Origin: Ktedonobacterales bacterium
Lineage (GTDB): Bacteria; Chloroflexota; Ktedonobacteria; Ktedonobacterales; JACDGC01
Assembly (NCBI GenBank): GCA_013815535.1
Contig: JACDGC010000049.1
Span: 1-11,988 of the forward strand
Direction: 5' to 3'
DNA length: 11,988 nucleotides
Below are positions 5,572 to 11,988 of this stretch, in pieces. A program made the translations under genes and the position numbers. Every line of letters starts with the position of its first letter. Within the stretch, counting starts at the first letter, position 1. A model generated the notes under the pieces. The model had not been told where the DNA came from and did not search any database. It saw nothing but the letters and a program-made list of their open reading frames with translations.

Positions 5572-7011
5572 CTACCAAGCGAATTGCTGCAACGCGCCAA
5601 GCTCATCAGGGGAGGCGGTGCGCAAGTCGAAGAAGCTGGCTCCGACTAGTCCCAGGTCCTTAGCGGTTTGCAGGTCACCAGTGATTTCGGCGGCACTCGG
5701 TTCGCTGCCGCCCGGCTCGCCGTAGGTGAACATGTCATACATTTGCCCATTTTCTTCGATGGGAAAGGCTTTGCCACCAAGTTCAGCGCGGATGCCCAGC
5801 ACCGAGACGGTCAACAGGGCGCGGGCACTTTGGCCGTCGAAGGTGCCAGTGGCGGTATAGTGCCAGTAATCTTGCGGGGCGATGACATTGAAGCTGGCGG
5901 CAGCTTCGGGGAAGGGATAGCTGGCTCGTGCATGGGGGCTATAGGTCGTGATGACCAAGGGAAACTGCGGCCCAACCATTTGGCGCAGCACCTGCCCATA
6001 GGCAAAGACGGCGGGGGCATCGGTCGTTTCTTCCACATCGGCACCGATGCCATCCACATGATCGCCAGTGGGGGTGTGATAATTCGCGACGGCCTGACTC
6101 ATGCGCAGATCATCCGCGACATTGCGCAGGTAGGGGTAGACCCAAGCGATGACTTTTATGCCTGCCGCGTGGGCAGCGGGAATCAAGCGATCGAGCGTGT
6201 TTTGGTCGAAGAAGCCGAAGCTGGTTTCGGCGACGCGTGGGTAGATATGGGTGATGCCCAGCGCCTTCATAGCTGTGATGAGGCTGGGTATGTCGGTGTG
6301 GCGCGGCAAATAGTTCGTCGTCCAAAACCCTTTGCCAGCGGCAACGGACCACACTGGCTGCCCATTGGCGAGGGTGGCGGTGGCCGGGTCGGGGCCGTCT
6401 AGGATGACGGTGTAGGCCCACAGCCAGCCCAAGTTTTCGCCGACATGCGCGAGATACCAGATGCCACCATGCGTGTCTGCCGCCCATTGGCTGATGTAGG
6501 CGCGTTGCCCCGGCGTGATCTCGGCGGTGACTCGTGCGGTGGGGGCGGCGCTGGCGTGCAGTTCACCATATTGCGTCACCGTGCCTGTGACTTGCAGCGG
6601 GAAGGGGCCAACCGTCCCAGTGATGGGGTGCGCGGTATAGGGCGGGATGTCGGCGAAGGGGCAGCCCTCCACCTCTGCAAGGCCGGTTTGATATCGGGTG
6701 GCGACATCGCTGGCCAGGACCCATATGGGTAGGGTGCCTAGAAAAAGCGCATGATACCACTGTCCGTCGCTGCTGAGGCCGGTGACGCGTAAGCCCGCGC
6801 CAGGGATGGTGGTGGCGATCAGTTTGCCCGTGGCGCTGGGGGTGGCGCGGAGGCTGACGCATGGCCTTTGGGCATAGACGAGCGGGGGCAGGGTCGCGCC
6901 CTCTGCTGAGCGTGCCCGCACGACGGTCAACAGGGCCAGCAGCAAGGCGAGGCCAAAGGCCACGAGCATGCGCCAGGGTCGTCCGTTGCCGCTGCGCAGC
7001 CGTGTTTTCAT
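5572..7011 (-). CDS. Secreted protein with two SH3-like domains and glycoside-hydrolase-like barrel
   Basis: About 479 residues from the ATG at 7011-7009, preceded by GAGG seven bases upstream. Two earlier in-frame ATGs (7032, 7047) lack a ribosome site. Residues 1-37 are a signal peptide or anchor (basic start, then LVAFGLALLLALLTVV). Residues about 42-106 and 138-204 look like bacterial SH3-type domains (CVSLRATPSATGKLIATTIP; later WYLAHVGENLGWLWAYTVI), which often bind cell-wall material. From about 222 on a TIM-barrel-like region resembles the putative glycoside hydrolases of the DUF4015 kind: ITHIYPRVAET, IPAAHAAGIKVIAWVYPYL, GIGADVEET (acidic Asp325, Glu327, Glu328) and IAPQDYWHY. It probably acts on polysaccharide outside the cell; substrate unknown. 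The stop codon lies about 40 bases from the int stop, so the element sits at its 3' end. The C terminus (ALQQFAW) may be native or slightly altered by the integration. Confidence 0.7.
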   Translation of the reverse strand: MKTRLRSGNGRPWRMLVAFGLALLLALLTVVRARSAEGATLPPLVYAQRPCVSLRATPSATGKLIATTIPGAGLRVTGLSSDGQWYHALFLGTLPIWVLASDVATRYQTGLAEVEGCPFADIPPYTAHPITGTVGPFPLQVTGTVTQYGELHASAAPTARVTAEITPGQRAYISQWAADTHGGIWYLAHVGENLGWLWAYTVILDGPDPATATLANGQPVWSVAAGKGFWTTNYLPRHTDIPSLITAMKALGITHIYPRVAETSFGFFDQNTLDRLIPAAHAAGIKVIAWVYPYLRNVADDLRMSQAVANYHTPTGDHVDGIGADVEETTDAPAVFAYGQVLRQMVGPQFPLVITTYSPHARASYPFPEAAASFNVIAPQDYWHYTATGTFDGQSARALLTVSVLGIRAELGGKAFPIEENGQMYDMFTYGEPGGSEPSAAEITGDLQTAKDLGLVGASFFDLRTASPDELGALQQFAW

Positions 7012-7079
7012 GGTTGGTCCTCGCCTTTTCATCAATTGCTGAGTCATCGTCCGCTAGCGCATGTCGTTTGCCAGATTGC

Positions 7080-7109
7080 AGCATAGCAGATGCCGCGTGG
7101 CTATGCCAG
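7080..7109 (-). promoter_or_regulatory. Possible promoter of the SH3/hydrolase gene
   Basis: On the minus strand CTGGCA (7109-7104) and TATGCT (7085-7080) are 18 bases apart, acceptable matches to sigma-70 -35 and -10 boxes. They lie about 70 bases upstream of the chosen start. This is a motif-level call only. Confidence 0.3.
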
Positions 7110-7130
7110 GTGTGTTTGTGATGGGAGCCC

Positions 7131-7159
7131 TTGACGGGCCACGGTGCATCCGTTACGAT
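7131..7159 (+). promoter_or_regulatory. Probable sigma-70 promoter of the lipoprotein-cyclase operon
   Basis: TTGACG (7131-7136) and TACGAT (7154-7159) are separated by the ideal 17 bases. The -10 box ends 38 bases before the lipoprotein start, leaving a short leader with the ribosome site GAGGGAAG (7188-7195). It probably drives both the lipoprotein and the cyclase. Confidence 0.6.
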
Positions 7160-7197
7160 CTGGAATTGAAGACGAGTTATCTGGAACGAGGGAAGCC

Positions 7198-7944
7198 ATG
7201 AAGATGCGGCGTGCAGGTGCGCTTATCGGCATGCTGGTGCTGTTGGTGCTGGCAGCATGCGGCGGCAGTCAGCCAACGAATGCGACGGGGAATGCTGGGA
7301 CTAACGGGGCGTGCGATCCGATTCCCCCTGGCAATGGACCCTTCACCTATGTGGCCATTGGTGCCTCGGATGCAGTGGGGGTCGGCGCGACGTGCCCCTC
7401 CACGCAAGGGTATGTGCCGCTGCTGGGCACGCGCATGCCCCACAATGCCAAAGTGGTCAATTTGGGGATCGCTGGCGCGACAGTAAAACTGGCGCTGGGC
7501 GACGAGGTTGCCTTCGCCGTGAAGGCACAACCTAATGTGATCACGGTCTGGTTGGCGGCTAATGACTTCCGGGCGATGGAGGGCGGTTCGCTGACGCTGG
7601 CACAATATAGCCAGCAACTCGATACGCTGCTGGGCGAGCTGGATGGCCTGGCATCCGCGCACGTCTACGTTGCCAATCTGCCTGATCTGACCAAGCTGCC
7701 GTATTTCATCCACGGCAAGGTGCCGCTGGCGACCGTGGCGGCGCAAACCGCTGCTTGGAATGTGGCGATTGCTGGCCTGATTGCCAAGCATCATGACATC
7801 GCCGTGGACTTGTTCCATTCCGACATCGCCAGCCATCCCGAGTATATCTGGGTTGATGGTTTTCACCCAAGCACGTTGGGCTACATTCAACTGGCCAATG
7901 CGTTTTGGACGACGATGCAGGCGCACGGCGACCCCCATGCCTAA
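7198..7944 (+). CDS. SGNH/GDSL-family hydrolase, lipoprotein
   Basis: A 248-residue lipoprotein from ATG 7198, chosen for GAGGGAAG just upstream and because the signal peptide begins there (MKMRRAGALIGMLVLLVLAAC). Cys21 in LAAC is the lipobox cysteine, so the mature protein should be membrane-anchored outside the cytoplasm. A Gly/Asn/Thr-rich linker follows to about residue 45. The SGNH blocks are visible: block I AIGASD (nucleophile Ser57, where GDS is usual), block II NLGIAGA (89-95), block III LAAND (Asn122) and block V DGFHP (Asp220, His223). The catalytic Ser/Asp/His set and the Gly/Asn oxyanion positions are therefore present. Such enzymes hydrolyse esters of lipids or acetylated sugars; the substrate is unknown. 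The stop is 31 bases before the cyclase start, so both are probably co-transcribed. Confidence 0.85.
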   Translation: MKMRRAGALIGMLVLLVLAACGGSQPTNATGNAGTNGACDPIPPGNGPFTYVAIGASDAVGVGATCPSTQGYVPLLGTRMPHNAKVVNLGIAGATVKLALGDEVAFAVKAQPNVITVWLAANDFRAMEGGSLTLAQYSQQLDTLLGELDGLASAHVYVANLPDLTKLPYFIHGKVPLATVAAQTAAWNVAIAGLIAKHHDIAVDLFHSDIASHPEYIWVDGFHPSTLGYIQLANAFWTTMQAHGDPHA

Positions 7945-7975
7945 CCGCATGGCTCTTGCCGCGTAGGGGGAATTG

Positions 7976-9802
7976 TTGCAGGTGGATACACCACATTTTG
8001 CTGACGATCCGTTGGTGCGGGAACTGGCACCGCGTTACCCCCGCTTGCTGGCGGCACTGGGGGCATTGCCAGATGGCGCGCAACATTTGCGCCGCATGGT
8101 GGACCTGGATCGTGCCTGGGTGCGCCAGCAATTCGCCCCGCAGGCGCCCCCTGTGGTCGTGACGCGGGTGGCGGATGCCATGCCAACGGGTGAGCACCCC
8201 GAGGCCTTTGACATCATCTATGCGGGTGGGGGGCTGAACCTGCTGAATGCTGCGGTGCTGGCAACGCGCTATGGGCGGCGGGTGTTGGTCTTTGACCGCT
8301 TCACCGTCGGGGCGGTGCACCGCGAATGGAACATCTCGCAGGGCGAGTTGCAGGAACTGGTGGATGTGGGGCTGCTGGAACCACACGAAGTGGCGGAGGT
8401 CGTGGGGCGGCGCTACAGCGAAGGGCTGGTGCATTTCCACAACGACGGCATCCGCGCGCAACCCCACGATTTGCTGATGTATGGCGTGCTGGATGTGGCG
8501 GTGAATGCCGATGCCTTGACGGCATTGTGCCTGCGCAAGATTCGGGCGGCGGGCGGGCGAAACGTCATTCTCAACGACATCACGTTTACCCAGGCGCAGG
8601 TGGATGACCAGCGGGTCGTGGTGACGGCGACGGATGCAGCGGGGGTGGTGCGCCACTTCACCGCGCCATTGCTGATCGATGGGATGGGGGCGACCTCTCC
8701 CATCGCCTGCCAGTTGAATTGCGGCGCACCCTATGCATTGGTGTGCCCCACCGTTGGCACGGTCGCGGGGGGGTATCGCATCGATCCCGCGCGCACGCCG
8801 GGCACGCTCGATCCCGCGCTGGGCGAGATCCTCATCACGACTGAGCACGCGCGCGATGGGCACCAATTGATCTGGGAGGCGTTTCCCACGCAGGGCGATG
8901 AAGCCGCCGTCTATCTGTTTTACTATGCCGAAACGGGCAAAGACCGGGCCCAGATGCCGGATTCGCTGCTGCTGCCGCTCTTCGAGGACTTCTTCACGTT
9001 GCTGCCAAGCTATAAAGACACAGCGAGCGTCAACATCATCAAACCGGTGTATGGGTTCATTCCAGCGGGATACAAAGATCCGGCGGTGCGGGCACGGGCG
9101 CGCAAGGTGGTGGCCTTTGACCGCGTGCTGTCTTTGGGCGATGCCGCTGCCCTGCAATCACCCTTGACCTTCTGCGGGTTTGGCTCGAACGCTCGCAATC
9201 TGCGGCGCATCACCGGTTTGCTCGATCTGGCATTGCAACATGGTCGATTAGGGGCCGCTGATCTGGGGCAGATTCGCGCGGCAGAGGCGGCGCCAGCGTT
9301 GGCACGAGCCTTTAGTAAATTCTTGATCGCCAAACCCGTCGAGAAAGAAGCCTCCACCCAAGTCAATGAGACGCTGAACGTCTTTTGTCGCATCCTGGAT
9401 GATATGGGGGAAGCGCCCGCGCGCGACTTCTTCCAAGATCGGGTGCGCTGGTGGGATTATACGCAGTTGGTGCTGCGCACTGCCATCCGCTATCCGCGCA
9501 TCTTCCCCCTCACGGCGCGCACGCTCTCGCTGACGGAAGTCTGGGGCTGGATCGCAGCCTATGGCGCGTTCAGTGCCACCGCCGCGCGCAATGTGTTCGG
9601 GCGTGCCGTTGGCGAGCCACTCAGCCACACGCCTTTGGCCGAGCGCCTGGATGGATGGTTGTGGCGGCGCGCACCAGGGGTGGCGTGGCGCTTGGCAACG
9701 AGCGCGGCGGGGTTGCGCCAGGCGCTGCGGGTTCGGCGCACCCCCGTTGCTCTGCGCGAGGTGCCTGTGCTCGCTGCGGCGTCGCCCGAAGGCAGCCGCT
9801 AG
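7976..9802 (+). CDS. cruA: CruA-type lycopene cyclase (FAD/NAD-binding)
   Basis: About 608 residues. TTG 7976 is preferred because AGGGGG (7965-7970) ends five bases before it; TTG 7973 and GTG 7982 are near alternatives. The protein resembles CruA/CruP lycopene cyclases of green sulfur, filamentous anoxygenic and cyanobacterial lineages, which close the ionone ring of lycopene. Evidence (numbering from TTG 7973): a Rossmann-like dinucleotide site FDIIYAGGGLNLLNAAVLA (79-97), VFDRFTVGAVHREWNIS (106-122, very CruA-like), LLIDGMGATSP (233-243) and the C-terminal LQSPLTFCGFGSNARNLRRI (394-413). The length fits CruA better than the shorter CrtL/CrtY cyclases. The last 100 residues are basic and helical. 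It is co-directional with the lipoprotein and the P450. An unspecified CruA-like oxidoreductase is the alternative. Confidence 0.85.
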   Translation: MQVDTPHFADDPLVRELAPRYPRLLAALGALPDGAQHLRRMVDLDRAWVRQQFAPQAPPVVVTRVADAMPTGEHPEAFDIIYAGGGLNLLNAAVLATRYGRRVLVFDRFTVGAVHREWNISQGELQELVDVGLLEPHEVAEVVGRRYSEGLVHFHNDGIRAQPHDLLMYGVLDVAVNADALTALCLRKIRAAGGRNVILNDITFTQAQVDDQRVVVTATDAAGVVRHFTAPLLIDGMGATSPIACQLNCGAPYALVCPTVGTVAGGYRIDPARTPGTLDPALGEILITTEHARDGHQLIWEAFPTQGDEAAVYLFYYAETGKDRAQMPDSLLLPLFEDFFTLLPSYKDTASVNIIKPVYGFIPAGYKDPAVRARARKVVAFDRVLSLGDAAALQSPLTFCGFGSNARNLRRITGLLDLALQHGRLGAADLGQIRAAEAAPALARAFSKFLIAKPVEKEASTQVNETLNVFCRILDDMGEAPARDFFQDRVRWWDYTQLVLRTAIRYPRIFPLTARTLSLTEVWGWIAAYGAFSATAARNVFGRAVGEPLSHTPLAERLDGWLWRRAPGVAWRLATSAAGLRQALRVRRTPVALREVPVLAAASPEGSR

Positions 9803-9813
9803 CTAGGGGCCTG

Positions 9814-9840
9814 GCCGCGCGACTCCTTCTGTGGCGCGGC
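9814..9840 (+). terminator. Stem-loop after the cyclase gene
   Basis: GCCGCGC (9814-9820) pairs with GCGCGGC (9834-9840) around a 13-base loop, 12 bases after the cyclase stop. There is no T-tract, so it may only slow or partly end transcription before the P450 gene. Confidence 0.3.
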
Positions 9841-9874
9841 AGCGCACCCTTTGCCGCTGGAAATGTACGAGGTC

Positions 9875-9903
9875 TTGCAAAAATGGTCAGGGTGCGCCAT
9901 ACT
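9875..9903 (+). promoter_or_regulatory. Possible promoter of the P450 gene
   Basis: TTGCAA (9875-9880) and CATACT (9898-9903) are 17 bases apart, each matching four of six consensus bases. The -10 box lies about 85 bases before the P450 start, in an AT-richer stretch of otherwise high-GC DNA. If real, the P450 need not depend on the cyclase promoter. Confidence 0.35.
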
Positions 9904-9988
9904 ATAGATGAAAGTGAATCGTAATTCAGTATTGAACGCGATATGAAGTGGTGCCCCGTGCGACACCAGCCATGAAATGAGGGAAAAG

Positions 9989-11362
9989 ATGCAGCACGTC
10001 ACCGCTGAAGCACCTGTGCTTGCTGAGGGTTATCGGTTTCCGGCTGGGCCACGGAAAAAACCACTGGTGGGCTCGACCTTCGATTTCAGTCGCGATCCGC
10101 TGGGCTTTGTGACGCAGTTGCAGCGTGACTATGGCGACGCGGCGACGGTGCCGATGTTGCGACGCGGCAAGATGGTGATGCTCTTTTCCCCCATGTATGT
10201 GCGCTATGTGCTGACGGAGCATCCGCGCATCTTCACCAGCCGCGAGTTCAACTATTCGCTGGAGCGGTTGCTGGGGGATGGCCTGCTTTCCATCGATGGC
10301 GACTTCCATCGGTCGCAGCGGCGGCTGGTGCAGCCCGCCTTTCACCGCAAACGCATCGACAGTTATGCGCAGACGATGACCCAACACACCGAAGAGATGT
10401 TGGCGACCTGGCAGCTTGGTCAAACGCTGGATTTGGCCGCTGAAATGCAAGCGCTGACGCTACGCATCGTCGCCAAGACGCTGTTGAGCGTGGATTTGCA
10501 GCACGACAGCAACGAGTTGGCCCGCGCCTTCAATGATGTCATCCTTTTTCCGGCGGATGTGCGCCTGTCGTGGAAGACGCTGCTCAAGATCGATTCGCCG
10601 CTGACGCCCTATGGCCGCTTCTTGCGCGGCAAGGCCACGCTGGATCGCTTGATCTATGGCATCATCGATGAGCGGCGGCAGAGCGGCGAAGACACGGGGG
10701 ATGTGCTGTCGATGTTGCTGGCCTCGCACGACGAAGACGCCACCGTCATGACGGACAAGCAGGTTCGTGATGAGACGATGACCTTCTTCGCGGCGGGCCA
10801 TGAAACGACCTCGAATGCGCTGAGTTGGACCTTTTATTTGCTGTCGCAATATCCAGGCGCGTATGCGAAGTTGCGCGCCGAACTGGACCGCGTCTTGGGG
10901 GGGCGTATGCCGACGGTGGATGACCTGGCCAATTTGGTCTATACGGATATGGTCATCAAGGAAGCGATGCGGCTTTACCCACCCGCATGGGCGATTGGCC
11001 GGATGGCTTCGGAAGATTTCACCATGGGTGAGTATCACTTGCCGAAGGGGCAGATCGTGCTGATGTCGCAGTGGGTCATCCAGCGTCGCCCCGACATCTG
11101 GGGGCCAGATGCCGAACATTTCAAGCCCGAGCGTTTCGATCCGCTGCATCCGCAAGAGGTGCCACATTTCGCGTACTTCCCCTTTGGTGGGGGGCCACGC
11201 ATGTGCATCGGCATGCCCTTCGCGCAGATGGAGGCGCGGCTGTTGTTGGCGACCATCGCTCAGCGTTTCCACCCGCGCATGGTGCTGGGCCACCCCGTCG
11301 TGCCGCAGCCCATGGTGACGTTGCGTCCTAAATATGGGTTGAAGATGACCTTGGGCCAGTAG
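9989..11362 (+). CDS. Cytochrome P450 monooxygenase
   Basis: About 457 residues from ATG 9989, which has AGGG five bases upstream; ATG 9977 in the same frame lacks a ribosome site. All P450 landmarks are present: I-helix AGHETTS (269-275, oxygen-binding Thr273/274), ExxR in KEAMRLYPP (Glu325, Arg328), PERF-region FKPERFDP (378-385) and the heme loop FPFGGGPRMCIG with thiolate ligand Cys406. The C-helix region GDGLLSIDGDFHRSQRRLVQ (96-115) resembles soluble bacterial P450s near CYP110/CYP120-like groups. There is no transmembrane anchor and no fused reductase, so separate electron-transfer partners are needed and none is encoded here. It follows the lycopene cyclase, so hydroxylation of a carotenoid ring, as by CYP175A1 of Thermus, is a reasonable inference. 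A fatty-acid or terpenoid substrate is equally possible from sequence alone. Confidence 0.95.
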   Translation: MQHVTAEAPVLAEGYRFPAGPRKKPLVGSTFDFSRDPLGFVTQLQRDYGDAATVPMLRRGKMVMLFSPMYVRYVLTEHPRIFTSREFNYSLERLLGDGLLSIDGDFHRSQRRLVQPAFHRKRIDSYAQTMTQHTEEMLATWQLGQTLDLAAEMQALTLRIVAKTLLSVDLQHDSNELARAFNDVILFPADVRLSWKTLLKIDSPLTPYGRFLRGKATLDRLIYGIIDERRQSGEDTGDVLSMLLASHDEDATVMTDKQVRDETMTFFAAGHETTSNALSWTFYLLSQYPGAYAKLRAELDRVLGGRMPTVDDLANLVYTDMVIKEAMRLYPPAWAIGRMASEDFTMGEYHLPKGQIVLMSQWVIQRRPDIWGPDAEHFKPERFDPLHPQEVPHFAYFPFGGGPRMCIGMPFAQMEARLLLATIAQRFHPRMVLGHPVVPQPMVTLRPKYGLKMTLGQ

Positions 11363-11384
11363 GGTGGCAACGCAGCGCATAATC

Positions 11385-11430
11385 TGGGGCCATGCCAGCC
11401 GGATCTCACGATGCATCTGGCGTGGCCCCA
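11385..11430 (+). terminator. Long hairpin after the P450 gene
   Basis: TGGGGCCATGCCAG (11385-11398) pairs with CTGGCGTGGCCCCA (11417-11430) over 14 positions with a single T-G wobble, around an 18-base loop. It starts 22 bases after the P450 stop and no T-tract follows. It probably marks the end of the P450 transcript in both directions. Confidence 0.5.
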
Positions 11431-11449
11431 TGAGGTGCTGGCCAGCCTT

Positions 11450-11479
11450 TTGCAGCCACTGGGTTGGTCATGCTACAAT
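11450..11479 (+). promoter_or_regulatory. Probable promoter of the VOC-domain gene
   Basis: TTGCAG (11450-11455) and TACAAT (11474-11479) are 18 bases apart. TACAAT is a good -10 box; the -35 is weaker. The pair lies about 70 bases before the start of the last gene and after the P450 hairpin, suggesting a separate transcription unit. Confidence 0.45.
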
Positions 11480-11548
11480 CTGGCTACTTTGAGTGGTCTG
11501 TAGGGGGTGTATGCACCCTGGCTGGCAAATGATGAAGGATGTGTCGAG

Positions 11549-11988
11549 ATGTTGACGCAGATTGACCATGTGGTGATCGTCGTGCGCGATCTGGCGGCAG
11601 CGATGCGCGACTATGCCGCGCTGGGCTTCACCGTCACGCCGGGTGGGGCGCACGCGGGCGGGCAGACGCACAACGCGCTGGTGGCCTTCGCCGATGGCAC
11701 CTATCTGGAACTGATCGCCTTCATCCAACCTGACCAGCCATCACCGCACTATTGGTATCCGCGTCTGGCCGAAGGCGAGGGCATCGAGGATTTTTGCGTG
11801 CTGGCGGATGATCTGGCTGCCGACGCCGCGCGCTGGGCGGCGCAGGGGTTGGCGGTGGTTGGCCCCGATGCGGGTGGCCGACAGCGCCCCGATGGCACAG
11901 AACTGCGCTGGCAAACGGTGCGGTTCACCCAGGCAGCGGGCGCGGCGTTGCTGCCCTTCGCCATCGCGGATGACACGCCGCGTGTGCT
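11549..11988 (+). CDS. VOC / glyoxalase-like domain protein, cut by window end
   Basis: The first 146 residues are visible and the frame is open at the window end. The start ATG 11549 follows AAGG (11535-11538) at ten bases; nearby ATG/GTG codons are out of frame. The N-terminal IDHVVIVVRDLAAAM with His7 is the classical first strand and metal-ligand position of vicinal-oxygen-chelate proteins. GGQTHNALVAFADGTYLELI contains a second ligand-like Glu54, followed by a second half-repeat (GIEDFCVLADDLAADAARW). LPFAIADDTPRV near the end is typical of the Glyoxalase_3-type (VOC-like) domain proteins. The reaction and substrate are unknown. Its own promoter and the preceding hairpin argue against co-transcription with the P450. 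Confidence 0.8.
   Translation, partial: MLTQIDHVVIVVRDLAAAMRDYAALGFTVTPGGAHAGGQTHNALVAFADGTYLELIAFIQPDQPSPHYWYPRLAEGEGIEDFCVLADDLAADAARWAAQGLAVVGPDAGGRQRPDGTELRWQTVRFTQAAGAALLPFAIADDTPRV

Noticed and set aside
5668..6402. 244-residue plus-strand open frame opposite the SH3/hydrolase gene
   Set aside because: Glycine-rich without a ribosome site or recognised fold, while the minus-strand reading has signal peptide and domains.
7706..9157. 483-residue open frame on the minus strand opposite the cyclase gene
   Set aside because: It is rich in His, Arg and Gln, shows no domain, and mirrors a high-GC real gene on the other strand; a typical codon-bias shadow.
10460..11431. 323-residue open frame on the minus strand opposite the P450 gene
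   Set aside because: It lies opposite the clearly identified P450 and has the same His/Arg/Gln-rich shadow composition.
1..11988. CRISPR arrays, rRNA or complete tRNA genes
   Set aside because: No regularly spaced repeat-spacer units and no cloverleaf or rRNA signatures were seen on either strand.

Overview
The window reads as part of a bacterial chromosome carrying the right-hand part of an integrated mobile element (about 1-5560), followed by ordinary chromosomal genes (about 5570 to the end). The CruA-type lycopene cyclase points to a lineage such as Chloroflexota, Chlorobiota or Cyanobacteria. Together with the long, high-GC, secreted SH3-repeat protein I favour a Chloroflexota host, but this is inference and no marker gene settles it.

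Mobile-element side (1-5560). From left to right there is a membrane-protein gene whose reading frame seems broken twice (23-847). Then come three small hydrophobic proteins on the minus strand (844-1119, 1674-2009, 2268-2504) and one small plus-strand protein of unknown function (1432-1677). A large protein resembling Rep_trans (pT181-type) replication initiators and MOBT relaxases follows (2615-4093), then a small helix-turn-helix excisionase-like protein (4174-4383) and a tyrosine recombinase/integrase (4392-5531). The order Rep, Xis, Int with Int at the very end is typical of integrative elements that excise and replicate by rolling circle. The two largest gaps in this side (1120-1431 and 2010-2267) are packed with palindromes, and the second also holds short repeats with a roughly 15-base period; they are candidates for origin or regulatory DNA. 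No coupling protein, secretion gene or left end is visible, so the element probably extends beyond position 1. Int and Xis are visibly AT-richer than the genes to their right.

Junction. Directly after the int stop codon is a tandem repeat of TGGTGTCAAA, likely integrase arm sites. The next gene ends only about 40 bases away on the opposite strand, so the right attachment site probably lies at or beside the 3' end of that gene rather than in a tRNA.

Chromosomal side (5570-11988). A secreted protein with two SH3-like domains and a glycoside-hydrolase-like barrel (minus strand) is divergent from an SGNH/GDSL-family lipoprotein. The lipoprotein is followed 31 bases later by a CruA-type lycopene cyclase, then by a cytochrome P450. 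After a strong hairpin comes a VOC/glyoxalase-like gene cut off by the window end. Cyclase plus P450 suggests a carotenoid-ring tailoring locus; this rests on adjacency only.
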